From the NCBI GenBank assembly GCA_030062745.1, contig CP099846.1:496001-560000 (forward strand): a stretch of DNA of 64,000 bases, given 5' to 3'. Below the pieces are notes generated by a model. That model did not search any database and had not been told where the DNA came from. It saw only the letters and a program-made list of their open reading frames with translations. Source of the DNA: Capitulum mitella (lineage: Eukaryota > Arthropoda > Thecostraca > Pollicipedomorpha > Pollicipedidae). A program made the translations under genes and the position numbers. Position 1 is the stretch's first letter; the number at the start of each line of letters is the position of its first letter. This document shows, in pieces, positions 36,970 through 48,592 of the stretch.

Positions 36970-37260
36970 TGTACCCGCGACCGCCCGGGGGTGTTAAAAA
37001 GGGCGCCCCTGCTATCTCAGGACCTAACCGTCGGATCTGAACCGGTCTGCCACCAATCGATAGCTCTGAGTCTTGCGGTCCACAAAATACCATATCGGCC
37101 CTTGTCACATGACTGATGACGTCACAGGCCACTTAAAACGCTTTGCACGACTTCGGAAAAACTGACATCGGTTTGTACTTCATATCATCGGCAATAATGG
37201 TCTTAGAACCTTCATTTGGGTACCAAACGAAAAGTCACGACCTCCTTCTGCATCAATGCC
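36970..37260 (+). repeat. Dispersed repeat with GGGGTG..AAA.AGGGC.CCCC head, forward copy
   Basis: Words GGGGGTGTTAAAAAGGGCGC, GATCTGAACCGGTCTGCCAC, ATCGATAGCTCTGAGTCTTG and GATGACGTCACAGGCCAC recur reversed at 46.72-46.99 kb. Shorter relatives lie at 41625-41730 (forward) and 38080-38180 (reverse). Confidence 0.65.
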
Positions 37261-38299
37261 AGGTCAAAGTCAACCTAGGTCAGGTGGAATATTGGTCTTA
37301 CTTGACATGCCAAAGACCGATACTTACTCGCAGCTGCTTTGATCTACGTGACGAAAAGGATGAAAGTGAAACCTTTTTTTGATCAGTTTTATGTTACCTG
37401 AGTTTCATCAAGTCAAGGTTAGTCTAGTCCAGGTCAGATGAAGATGTATTATTCGTCCTGACAAAAAGCGAACATTACTCGCTGCGATTCTTAACTTCGT
37501 CAAGCACAGAACTGAAACGACATCTCGTGATAATTAAATATGCTATCTGCTCTTAAGCCGGTCAAGGTCAAGCCAGACCAAGACAGACAGACATTTTTCT
37601 GACTAGGAACAATAATTGCTGTCTGCTGCTACAGAAAGATCTTCCACCAAAAATGTTGTATTTCATTTCGTTTTGACATCTACCTATGACGTAACCTGAC
37701 TTGACATGGCCTCACATTACATTGGGTGAACTTTGCCAAGAAGCGCATGTAGATCTACTTGTCTGACTTGGACGACGGGGAAGGTCAGCAACAACCATTT
37801 CTGTCAACCACAATGAGAATCAGTCCAATTGCCATCATGCATGTAAAGTGGCATGACCTCCAGTGTTGACATGTTACGATTGTATATCTTTTTGGGGACC
37901 GTTTCCTTTGCAAATCCCAATGATTCATGCGTTATATTTGCAAACATTATAAAAAAAAACAAAAGCATGTTCGCGCAACTGCCCGAAACAAGCTTACAAG
38001 AGTTCACTTATGACGTCATATCCCCATGACCTGATCTGGTATGGAAATGGTTTTGATGTCAAAATATGTCGAACTGATTGTTGAGCAGGTGCTGAAAATT
38101 TAATTTGACTACCTCTAATGGTTCAGAAGTTATTCAAGAAAAAAACGACTGGGGTGCCCTATTTGACACCCCCCCAAGCGATGATGTCCGTGCAGTTAGC
38201 AACGAAAACGAAAACGAAATCAGCAACGATAACATATTTCGACGAAAACACGCTTCAAGGTCATAAAGCATCTAGGAATTACGAACCCGTGGTCCGTTT
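37261..38299. other. Stretch rich in TGACCT/AGGTCA words, no gene
   Basis: Repeated GGTCAAGGTCA-like and CAGGTCA words, GACAGACAGACA near 37585, and a reverse relative of the 36.97-kb repeat at 38080-38180. Confidence 0.4.
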
Positions 38300-39830
38300 C
38301 CACCTAAGGTCAAAGGGTCAAAGGTCAAGGTTAAATGAAGTATCTTAAAGGCATTCACTTAAGTAAAACTTACGAACCTTTTTACCAGTAATTGGCAACA
38401 CCTATCACTACATGATGCGCACCAGTACGCAAAGCACATGAAAGTCTAGGTGGGTCGCCCGCCAAAACTGACCTCAAGGTCAAAGGTCAAGGTCAAAACG
38501 AGTCCTGAAAAATTACTTAGCTTTTCACGAGCAGATGGCGCCACTTATCACTAAGTGAGGGCGACCAATAGATAGAGCACATGAAAGTCTAGGTGGGCCA
38601 TCCGCTGAAATTGACCTCAAGGTTAAAGGTCAAGACCAAAACGAATCCTGAAAAATTACGTACCTTTTTGCGAGTAGATGGCGCCACTGATTACTAAGTG
38701 ATCAGCACCAACAGATCGAGCACATCAAAGTCTAGGGTGGGTCATACGCCGGAACTGATCTCAAGATCACGGGTCAAGGTCAAAACGAGTGTCAAAAACT
38801 TACGTACCTTTTTACAAGTAAGTGGTGCCACCTATCACTAGGTGATGCCCATCAATAGATAGAGCACATGTAAGTCTGTGTGGGCCATCCGGCGAAATTG
38901 GCTTCAAGATCAGAGGGTAAGTTCAAAACGAGTGCTGAAAAATTACGTACCTTTTTTACGAGTAGATGGCGCCATTTATCACTAAGTGATGCGCGTCAAC
39001 AGACTGATCTCATGAAAGTCTAGGTGGGCCATCCGCCGAAATTGACCTCAAGGCCACAGGTAAACGTCCAAACGAGTGTTGAAAATTTACGTACATTTCT
39101 TCGAGTAGATGGCGCCATTTATCACTAAGTGATGCGCACCAATAGATTGAGCACATGAAGGTCTAGGTGGGCCATCCGGTGAAATTGACCTCAAAGTCAA
39201 ACGTCAAGGTCAAAACGAGTGTTCAGAATTTACGTACCTTTCTGCGAGTAGGTGGCGTCACATATCACTAAGCGAAGCGCAGCAACTGATACAGTACATT
39301 TAAGACTAGGTGGATCATCCACCGAAATTGACCTCAAGGTAAAATGTCAAGGTCAAAACGAACCTTCAAAATTTACGTGCCTTTTTACGAGGATCTGGGG
39401 CTTGTTAAAATGAAGTGATAGGCCGCAGTAGCTAGAGCGAATTAAAATCTTGCTGGGTCATCCACCAAAAATGACCCCGAGCTCAAATGTCAAGGTCAGA
39501 ATAAGCGTTACAAAATTACGTGTGTTCTTACGAGTCTGTGGTGTCCTTTATCATTAATTCACGTAATCGTTAAGACGAAGTTTTCAATGCTCATTTTCAT
39601 CTTGGCGTTTGACCTTGACGTCAGTTTTGGTGGATTACCCACCTGGATTTTGATGTGCTGTCCATCACATGGTGTCGAGGGCACCCCTAACTCCAAAAAG
39701 TGAATTTTCGTCACTCGTTTTGACCTTGACCTGTGACCTTGAGACCAATTTCGGCGGATGACCCACCTAGACTTTCATGTGGTCTATCTATTGGTTAGCA
39801 TCACTTAGTTAAAGATGGCGACTGGAGACC
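38300..39830. repeat. 143/144-bp satellite rich in AGGTCA half-sites, ending in inverted units
   Basis: The word AAAGTCTAGGTGGG(C/T)CATCCG recurs at about 38441, 38584, 38727, 38871, 39015, 39158, 39301 and 39445, a period of 143-144 bp, eight direct copies. Each unit also has TTACGTACCTTTTT.CGAGTA, GATGGCGCCA.TTATCACTAAGTGA and a cluster of AGGTCA words. At 38477-38495 these are AGGTCA-A-AGGTCA-AGGTCA. After about 39560 two units run in the opposite direction (CCCACCT.GA.TTT.ATGTG near 39637 and 39757). Confidence 0.9.
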
Positions 39831-40115
39831 CTCCTCGCGTAGCGCGGAGGGACTTCCTGACTACACTGCTTGGGCGCCCCCAGGGTAAGGGGCATTATGA
39901 TTAGGGGCCCTCTCTCCTAAGGGGCTATTTACTAGCTGAGGTTACTTTACTGCTTAAGAGGTCCTGCTGGGACGTGAAAAGAGACGCGTTGACCTACAAA
40001 GTGGGCCCCTGCCGACCTGCAGGAGCCACTGCCGTCCTCAAAAGGGCTCGCCTACGGCCCTATAAGGTTGGCCTCCTGTCGGCATGTTAACGCGCGCAGT
40101 GCAAAGGGGGTTTCG
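39828..40115 (+). repeat. G/C-rich dispersed repeat with hairpin head, copy 2
   Basis: Starts with an imperfect hairpin (CCCTCC at 39829 pairing with GGAGGG ending 39851, inner CGC/GCG, loop GTA). It continues with CTTCCTGAC, GGGCGCCC..GGGTAAGGGGC, ATTATGATTA and GTCCTGC.GG.ACGTGAA, then degenerate CCTGTAAAGGGGCCCCTGC-type units. The same order is seen at 17.87 kb. Confidence 0.7.
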
Positions 40116-40554
40116 CGCTAACGCGCACTCCGATCTAGAACAAAGAAAGAGCTAAAGACATGGAATGTTATGGGTAGGGTGGGTTATAAAGATTTACCTG
40201 GTGTGGAATTTTCATGGTCCTCGGACAATATCTTCAAGGTCAAATGGGGCCGAAAAAATCAATTTCGGATATTTTATCGGCCCATGCAGGCCATTCCGAA
40301 CAGCTTTCGAACGAAACGAAGAAAGGGTGCGTGTTTTAGCGTTAAAACGTGAAATGCGGCAATTTCCAATCATTTGGCGTCCTCACTGAGAATTTTTGGT
40401 CGAGGTCTTGTCAGGTCATTGACCAATGGCGTCATTTTTTCACTTTTTTTCCAGATCAGATTGCGAGCAACACGGGGTACTGGTGTAGTTTGAATGTAAA
40501 TCAGGGATGCTAAACGCATCTTTTGACGTATTTTCAATGAAGACGGCCAGCATT

Positions 40555-40721
40555 GGTATATCTGATCACCTCCAGCGTTTACTTACCTTCGCAAGATCAA
40601 AAGAAGTGAAACGAGGTCATTGGCTTTGGATAACGTTTTTGACCCAAAATAAGTTTTATGTCAACTGTTTGCGCTAAAGTCGTTATAATGAACACAGTTA
40701 CACGATCTGATTGCTATAAAA
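40555..40721 (-). repeat. Partner of the 168-bp inverted patch
   Basis: Reverse-complement counterpart of 43826-43993. Here it is in its apparent native context: next to an (AC)n/(TA)n microsatellite and then the 150-bp repeats at 40.86-41.3 kb. The same order occurs in opposite orientation at 20.7-21.0 kb. Confidence 0.85.
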
Positions 40722-40732
40722 GATAAAATTAC

Positions 40733-40754
40733 ACACGCACACACGCACAGACAG

Positions 40755-40827
<73 letters not shown>
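40733..40827. repeat. (AC)n followed by (TA)n microsatellite
   Basis: Runs of AC with interruptions (ACACGCAC, ACACACAC) pass directly into about 17 TA units. Confidence 0.95.
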
Positions 40828-40830
<3 letters not shown>

Positions 40831-40859
40831 TACATACATATGCATGTTTATCAATCCGC

Positions 40860-41320
40860 CAAAGGTGTTTTTATTATCGTCTTTGAATGCATATTTCATA
40901 CAAATCGACATGTTGCAAAGGAAACCCAGGCCAGGTCACAAAACAGCTGACCTTGACCTTTGACGACCTTGACCTGCACTGACCCTGGTATAGATAAGCT
41001 TATCAATGTGCAAACACGTGTTTTTATTGAGGTCTTTGAATGCATTTGCATTTCATGCAAATCGACATGTTGCAAAGCAAAGTCGGAGCAGTTCACAAGG
41101 TAGTTGACTTAGACCTTTGATGACCTTGACCTTCACTGGCCCTGAGATATGTAGGCGTACCAATGTGCGCACATATGTTTTTATTAGGACCTTTGGATGC
41201 ATTTTTCATACAAACCGACATGTTGCAAAGCAAATCTGGATCAGCTCATAAGGTGGTTTCCCTTGACCTTTGGTGATCTTGGACCTTACTGACCTTGGTC
41301 GTGCTGACTGGTGCATCCAT
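40860..41320 (+). repeat. Three tandem copies of a roughly 150-bp repeat with TGACCT words
   Basis: Each copy has the word order TTTGAATGCAT, CATACAAATCGACATGTTGCAAAG, TGACCTTTGATGACCTTGACC, CACTGACCCTG and CCAATGTGC..ACA, then GTTTTTATT before the next copy. A reverse copy lies at 20690-20850. Confidence 0.8.
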
Positions 41321-43023
41321 CATTTAGGCCCGAATGATTCGGCTGATTATATCAAACGGTAATGTTAAGTAGAACGCTAGTCCTTTCGCAAAGTTCCCAT
41401 TTGTCAGCGACAACCCTTATTTTTGTTATGCTTGTTTGACTTCAAATGCTCCAGATTTGAAGAAAAAAATCCGGCCGGTTTTTATCTTTTGCGTCAATCG
41501 ACGAGTTATTGTACTGCCATAAATGCCACAAAGTAGCAGCGACCAGCTCCGATCCGTTCTCGAGATTTTCAAGAAAAACAGGTGAGGGGAGGGACACAAA
41601 AGTGCCTCCTTCCAATGCGTGTGTTAACCCGCCACCGCCTGGGGGTATCAAATAGGGCACCCCGTCGACTTTTCATTAGTAACTTCTGAACCGTTAGAAC
41701 CAGCTCAACCAAACTTGGTACCCGCCCATGAATCCGTCATTGGCTCCGCCACGGGAGGAGGGACGGGGTATGTGTCCCCCTTAACCATCTGCTTTGGGGA
41801 TTATATCCCTCAATAACTGCCGAATGTGGGCTGTAATGTTTATATCCGAAAAGTCTATGCTGCAGTTGATCGATGTTGCAAGGAAAAGCGTATGCTTTAT
41901 CTGGCGTTTTTCCTTCCTGGTGTAGAATCTGGCACCGAGCGGTATTTATAATGATATTCAAAAATGATGCAGTCCGAGGCAGGGCTATGCATAGGCACCT
42001 GCATACTAGCGCTTGTGCGACAGCTTTAGGATCAGGATCGATGTAAGAAATGTCTTCAGTAAGAAGGTATTTGTATTTTGTATGTTATCGGATTGTAATA
42101 AATTAAAATGCTGGAAAATGCGGAAACTTGTGGCCATATTTTTATATCGTTTGCTTAAGATGGAACAGGAAGGCACTGACGAAGCCAAAGGGGCAGGTAA
42201 TCTGCGAGTTTAAATCATCTCACCATTCGCGATTCTTACCGGTAATAGTGGCGCCACAAGTAGCGATGGCGCAACCAGTGTTGCACAGAACTACGGTAAA
42301 CTCGTCTTAGAGCTCAAACCTTTGCCATTTTCTTTTTGGGTTTGAATATTCATTTGAAAACCGCCAACAGATGCAGGTTGTACGTAGTCTGGCTAGCGAA
42401 TCGTGGTTTGTTCAGCTGTTGTTGGTAGCGCCGCCGTCAGGTGACGTTTCATTTTGTGAAGTGAAGCCAACTCGTATAATACTGGCTTCGATGATCCTGT
42501 CTCCACACAGTTCAAGAATTTTGACATTAACCCTGTATGACATAACACAGTGAGTAATGAGTTCGAAACTGGCGTTCTCCTCTACCCGACTCCAGCTATG
42601 CCAGACTGAGGTGAGATCTCGTTGGGACAATGGTGGAAAGGGTCAGCAGTTTGGAGCGGTTGTTCAAGACTTGGGGACAGTTCTTGACGTTTTGTGATGA
42701 AATGGAATTATGCGGTGTTTTGTCGTTTCAGTTATACAGATGATCCAGGTCGAATACATGCATGACACGACCAAACTCTTTTAATCCGTGATTCCCGAAA
42801 CCGATTAGGGGAGGGTGTAACCTATCCGTGTAATCTCCGAATGCAATCATTCTTAGGTGTCGGGTTGGGTCAGGTGCCGTGGCAGCCTGATGGATGAGGA
42901 GCCGGACAACAGATCCGGTGCATGGCAGGAACTGCGTTCGAAACCCAGAACGGATACCTGTATTTGGCCCGAGACCCGAAAGGGTTAGCCAGCCAGCCAT
43001 GTCATGGAGCTGCACGGCACGGT
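41321..43023. other. Stretch with no recognised gene
   Basis: Only a short relative of the 36.97-kb repeat at 41625-41730. No coding resemblance. Confidence 0.35.
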
Positions 43024-44412
43024 TTAACCCGTCCCCGACTGGGGGAGGGCAGTTGACTGCCCCCCTCCCGAGATTTTTCTGGGATTGCGAGAGAACAAAC
43101 AAATACAGAGTCACGAAACTTTGTGTACCTTTTGCTTCATCAATTTTACATCTCGTGTCAAAATTTTGACCTCAGGTCAGGTCAGGTGCCCGACCTAGGT
43201 CAAGTCAAACAGACCTATGTCAAAAAAAGTTTAGCGCCCTCTAACTTTTTCGCAAAACAAGATATCTCAGCAATACTTTCAGGGATTAGTGGACGTGATA
43301 GATGCAACAAATCTGTTTTCTCAAATTTTTCGGAATTTTCCGGGTCATTGACCTGAGGTCAACCGCATTTTTAACACATGTCGTTTTTTTCGGAAATTGA
43401 CGGAATATTTCATAACATTTTTAGTGTGGAGTCAAGCACGCATCTAGCTACCGTCATTGGGCAAAGTATCAATGACTTCCAGCCGTTGACCTGAGGTCAG
43501 GTCACGAATAACTGTAGTGAGCCAAAATGTACCACCGTCAAAATCATCGATGAATTATTCAGAATGGGTAGAAAATGGCAGAACTAGCTTGCACAAACGT
43601 AATTAATACCAGCAACCTCAAAAAGATTGAAAAATTGCATATTTTGGAAGTAAACAGGCTCTCGCGAATAAAGCTCCACCAATTTTGTAGATTGGTAAAT
43701 AATGAATTTTTCCAACATTTAAGCATGAAAAACCATCAAAAGAACGACTAAGATCAATAAAATATACACAGATTGTCTTTTCTCGCGAAAATAAAGGAAC
43801 GCTAAAATTAGTTCACGTCAGTTTGTTTTATAGCAATCAGATCGTGTAACTGTGTTCATTATAACGACTTTAGCGCAAACAGTTGACATAAAACTTATTT
43901 TGGGTCAAAAACGTTATCCAAAGCCAATGACCTCGCTTCACTTCTTTTGATCTTGCGAAGGTAAGTAAATGCTGGAGATGATCAGATATACCAGCAGATA
44001 TACCAGCAGCGCACGCCTACAGCTGCCGCGAGAAATGCCGTGTCTTGAACTCAACGTTTCGGCGTATATATTGGACAAATCTGGGAAATTAGACGTGTAT
44101 CGGCATCCGCGGACCTTTACTTGTGCGCCGGTGCCGTTACCGAAGCATTTTTAGTCACAGCCCTTGAGATTCAGGCCATTTCTCGGTCTCATGCAGTCGG
44201 CTATGAGAAAACATATATATAGGGCGTAAATTGCTTACATATTATCTAAAACTAAAAATGAGACCAGTTTCGAGCTCTACTCGTCACAGGGTTTCCAATG
44301 GTGTGCTTATTTTTATCGTGCAACCAACCGTTCGTGAGTTAGAGGGGGCTGCCAACTGCCCCCCCCCCAGTCGCCCATGTTCGAAACGGACCGACGGTCG
44401 TGCCCGGGTTAA
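43024..44412 (+). mobile_element. TTAA-flanked non-autonomous DNA transposon, copy B
   Basis: Starts TTAACCCGTCCCCGACTGGG and ends CGTGCCCGGGTTAA. The subterminal words CGACTGGGGG..GGCAGTTG at the left and their complement near the right end form an imperfect inverted repeat, offset by about 25 bp at the right. Copies A and C are shorter by about 170 bp. The difference is a patch at 43826-43993 that B alone carries, nearly identical to inverted DNA 3 kb away. No ORF. Confidence 0.8.
43826..43993 (+). repeat. 168-bp patch nearly identical to an inverted copy at 40.6 kb
   Basis: Matches the reverse complement of 40555-40721 with three mismatches in about 167 bases that I can find. It replaces about 12 bp of the TTAA element relative to copy C. 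A more diverged relative is at 20885-20996. Confidence 0.85.
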
Positions 44413-44548
44413 GATCCTCCAGTGCCATCTGGTTTGGCGTCTGGTGCAAAATCACTTTATGTTTGGTATACAAACGTACATATGTCTATATATACATATA
44501 TACTAATATATATGTCACTCATTAAATATTACATCAAATCTGGCGTTA

Positions 44549-45113
44549 ATGTGTTTCTTTGGTCGTATTTTGATTTCCCGGGCCAATTGTTTGTGTTCCG
44601 ACGAAAAGCTATGTAATAATGTAAACATGTCATCCTACAGGGCTGACGAAAAGGCTCTCCGTGGCATCATCTCGAGGAACTGCATACCAACCAGACCTCA
44701 TGAGAGCATGAAGCTATCTATTGTAAAAGTCCTTAAGTGGCAGACTTAATTATGAAAAGCGGCTTATCCAAAAATATCTCAGTGCCAAAAAAATACTCAG
44801 ATTATGTGTGAGTTTTATTCCCATTCGGTGACTGTGCGCGCCGAACTAACTCGACCTATATTGGCCACACAACAACCTCCCTAACTCGACGCATCACGAC
44901 GCACCTCCTGGGTTGTCGCTTACGATGCACCTGGCACACGTCGCTTACAGCGTGAGCGACAAGTGCAGCTCGATCGCGACGCACGACTCACAAGATCAGC
45001 GAGGGAAGAAAATACTGCCAGCCTCGATAAGTGCTCGCACAGGCGGAGACTCAAAGTATGAGAAGCCGGATGTATTACAGGTAAAGACCCTGCCATCAAT
45101 TGACAAATGGACA
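44549..45113 (+). mobile_element. Penelope-like element remnant with GIY-YIG endonuclease region
   Basis: Two frames give the end of a Penelope-like ORF. The first (44549-44746) has DEKALRGIISRNCIPTRPHE, matching the linker before the endonuclease. The second (about 44815-44915) has FGDCARRTNSTYIGHTTTSL followed by TRRITTHLLGC, the GIY-YIG nuclease core that nicks DNA for target-primed reverse transcription. The weak tail DVLQVKTLPSIDKW in a third frame resembles the family's C terminus. The reverse-transcriptase domain upstream is missing. Stops and shifts make it non-functional. Confidence 0.65.
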
Positions 45114-46719
45114 TGATTGACAAATGGGCATCAATTGACAAATGGGCACGCTCTTACTGCGCGATGGCCAACTTCTGGCACCAGGAGCGTATCATTCATA
45201 ATAGGAGGCAATTCTGATGTTCTCGTTGTCAGAGATGCCATTCACAAGAGTACGTTTAATTATACATAATTTCAAATTCAAATAACCGAACAAACTCTAG
45301 ACTCTCGAAGTATTATTCTGATCCGATGCGAAGCGAACGTACACTAGCACTGTGTTGTTTGTATGATGTGTCGCTGTGCCTGTCTGAAGATGTTAGCAGA
45401 ACTAACGAAACAGTGCATAATCTGCATACATTATTATGCAGCTTTTCCTCGGAAGGCAAACCATTGGTCCGGAACATCGAAACGCTATCGAAAAAACAGA
45501 TTAACGCCAGATATGCTGCAATATTTAATGAGTCATTCGTAAAGGAAAATCTGGCCCAATCCTTCACTATTATATATATATATGTAACCCTAGGCCCGAG
45601 CCTAGGCTCACATACATGTATGACGAGTGCATACAATGTATTTGCTGTACGCTGGTGCACACGTTTATACACACACAATTAAACAAATTGACAAATAAAT
45701 ATAATAAGGCCCGACCCTTGCCCGCATTGCATGATTTTCAAGCAAAAGGGAAGTTACGTTGCATCTTTATCGAAATATAAGCGCATTTTATCCATGCAAT
45801 ATTGAAAAAAGGCCTGGTACCCGTAAAAATACACATCCGATGAGTTTTGGCCGAAATTCTGTACTTTTCCACTTTGCTAGATTGGCTTCTGGGGCTACGT
45901 TTTCCTACACCCCCACTGGAAAATCCAGGGGGCCGTCTCCGCAATGGCCCCCTAACCGCGATTAGGGGGGCCAGATGGCCATTTGACCCTCCTCAAAAGA
46001 CATGACTATTACTACGCAACCAGAGTCTGAAGTCGCTGGACACTGCGAACCCAAACCACGGCCAGCGTCTGTCACCCCCCCCCCCCCCCCTTACCCACGA
46101 TCGCTACCTAACATTCGTACCCAGCCGCTGGAGTACACTCCGAACCCACGGCTAACGTCTTCCACCGCCCCGTTCCCCTGGGTCAACAACTCGCTGATCC
46201 ACCATCCATACCGAGGCTTCTTTGGTTTGGGCCACCCAAACGGAGCCTCTGGATCCGCCCTTGTATACCCTGAATCAAAATGACGTGGTGGAGTCCCTGC
46301 TATCAAGTTCAGATATTCTGATATAAAAACCACTTCTATGAGCCCTTGCCTGCATGCTTTCGCCTCTTCGGTCAGTGGCGCGGACATGCTCCGTTTTTGA
46401 TGATATTCGCGAATATAATGCATGGATTAATTGGATTCCATTATTAATTGGTTGATTGATTCCATGATTAATTGGATAGGACAAAGTCCCCAAGAGGATA
46501 TACAACCGTCTTATGTCAACATTAGAGGTCATGCTAGGTCACATGCATGATGACAATTGGACAAAAGCAAGTAATGGAATAGTGACCATTACGTTTCACT
46601 TGAGTCCTATCTGTGACGTGGATCAAAATGGCTGCGAACAAGTATCGATCTTTGGCAATAAGTAAAGCCACTATTTCATCGCGTCCAGGTTGACCTTACC
46701 TCGGCATTTTTTACATTTT
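45114..46719. other. Stretch after the Penelope-like remnant
   Basis: 45300-45560 may be the remnant's 3' untranslated part. Three ATTGACAAATGG words at 45098-45145. The inverted repeat CCTAGGC-CCGA-GCCTAGG occurs at 45590-45607, and a run of about 17 C at 46075-46091. No gene seen. Confidence 0.35.
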
Positions 46720-46985
46720 GACATGCCTCTGAAGCAGAGGATCGTGACCTTTCGTTTGATACCCATTTGAAGACTTTGAGACCAGTGTTGCCGATGATAT
46801 CACGCACGAATCAGCGTCAGTTTTTCCGATGTTGTGTCATGCATTTTACGTGGCCTGTGACATCATCATTCATGTGCCCAGGGCTAACACAGTATTTTCT
46901 GAGTCGCAAGACTCAAGGCTATCGATTGATGGTAGACCGGTTCAGATCTAACGGTTAGATCTTGAGAAAACAGGAGGTGCCCTTT
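46720..46985 (-). repeat. Dispersed repeat with GGGGTG..AAA.AGGGC.CCCC head, reverse copy
   Basis: Reverse-complement relative of 36.97-37.26 kb: GTGGCCTGTGACATCATCA, CGCAAGACTCAAGGCTATCG, GACCGGTTCAGATCTAACGG and AGGTGCCCTTTTAAAC. Its end abuts the third G/C-rich repeat copy. Confidence 0.65.
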
Positions 46986-47269
46986 TAAACAATTACAGGC
47001 GGCCGCGGACACGAAAACAAGCCAGGCGGTGCCGAGAGAAGGGTCCTCTGCTATACCGTAAAAAGGTCCTGTGTTGCCCTGCATATCGCCTCCAGCGAGC
47101 CTGTAGAAGGGCCTGTAAAGAGGCACTATGTCAGCTTGTAAAAGGTTCCCTGCTGGTCCACTTAGGGGGCTCTGCTGGCCTGGAAAGAGTCCGCCTGCAA
47201 ACCTGGAGATCGGCCCTTGCCGGCCTGTAAGGGGCCCTTGCAGGCCTGTAAAGGGTGACTGATAAACCT

Positions 47270-48592
47270 TACCTGTGTCCACTAATTATCCGGACAGGAC
47301 TCATTCACTGATATCCCGAAAACTGTGAGTGCCTTGACAACGAAATTTTGCACTGAGCAGGTCCATGACATGATTTATGTGCTAAAAAATAAATTGCAAT
47401 GCTCCCTTATTTTTGAATCTGCATGATGTCGCTAAGCAAAGATGTTAGAAAAATGGTACGCAGATTTACGGCGCTCAAGTCAGATGTGCCGAAATGCGAT
47501 GCTGTGAGGCCCTTTAAAGCTATGAGTATAGCTAAGTCCACCATATATGACATCCTACGAAAACCTGAGAGGAGCGGCACTTCTGAGCATGGCGGCAAGA
47601 GCAAAGTCGGTAGACCGTGTCGCAAAGCGGTCGCCAGAAAGATGAGTGCACTTCTGAAGGCGGCGACCAATAGGGTTGGAGTCTCACTGATGGAGTGTCG
47701 CCTGTTGACCCGCCATTTTGAAGTGAACGAGAGTTACATGGCGAAAATTTTGAAGGAGCAAGGGATTGGGCATAGAAGGCCTAGAAAGGTACCTTATACC
47801 ACAATGAGGCAAAAATCATGTGTACGTCACCTGGCGCGGAAATCACTACGAGCATCCGAGAATATGGAGGTGATCATGGATGATGAAACCTATTTCACCT
47901 TTTCCAGCCACAATATACCAAAAAACAGATATTTCTATGCTGGTCCAGGTGGTGACGTCCCGGAAGACGTGGAATATATGCCAAATAATAAGTTTCCAGA
48001 GAAAATGGTGGTCTGGATCGCCATCTCTACAAGAGGGCTCTCCAAACCTTCCATCCTTCCCTGTCGGACCAATGTGGCAGGCGACATCTATCGACAGCAC
48101 AGCCTGCGGAACAGGCTGCTGCCATTTCTGCAAGAGAAATACCCATATGGTGGCTATTTTTTCTGGTCAGACCTGGCTGCGGCACATTATGCCCGTGAGA
48201 TGATCTCGTTTATAGAGGATGCCGGCGTGCCAGTCATCAGACAAGAGGGCAGCCCTCCGAATTTACCTCAGCTGCACCCAGTGGAGAATTTCTGGGCGAT
48301 CCTAAAGCAAGAGGTGTACAAATAAGGATGGGTGGCACCTTCTGGGGTAGCACTCAAGCGCCAAATCAGAACAACACTGGCGCCTCTGGACACGGAAGTG
48401 CCGCGCACGGTGATGAAGGGCGTGGGTGCGCGCGTGAGGGTCGCAAGCCGCTTTGATCACCTGCTTCACTAAATGTCAGATGATAGGTGATCTGTTCATG
48501 TTGCTCCGTCCTAGACTTGGGTAGATTATGTCTCAACACAACTTAGTTATAAGGCGCTGAACTTTATCCGGATAACTAGTGGACACATGCTA
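47270..48592 (+). mobile_element. Nearly intact Tc1/mariner-superfamily transposon
   Basis: Terminal inverted repeats of about 22 bp match: GTGTCCACTAATTATCCGGA at 47275 and the reverse complement of GTGTCCACTAGTTATCCGGA ending at 48586, with one mismatch over 20 bases. Three or four bases outside each end is TA (47270-47271 and 48591-48592), the target duplication of this superfamily. The element is about 1.3 kb with a single transposase gene. Flanking DNA on both sides is the same G/C-rich CCTGTAAAGGG-type repeat, so it inserted into that repeat. Confidence 0.85.
47423..48472 (+). pseudogene. Tc1/mariner transposase with a single premature stop
   Basis: An open frame of 300 codons, a TAA at 48323-48325, then 48 more in-frame codons to the natural-looking stop at 48470-48472, about 349 codons, the usual length. 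The N-terminal part carries a helix-turn-helix (about residues 34-47, AKSTIYDILRK). The catalytic triad is Asp154 (MDDETYF), Asp250 (FFWSDLAAAHYA) and Glu288 (HPVENFW). I count 37 residues between the second Asp and the Glu, giving a DD37E pattern. It belongs to the group with FW.DLA..HYA and P.ENFW motifs. The one nonsense codon just after the catalytic Glu region is the only defect I see, implying recent activity. Confidence 0.85.
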
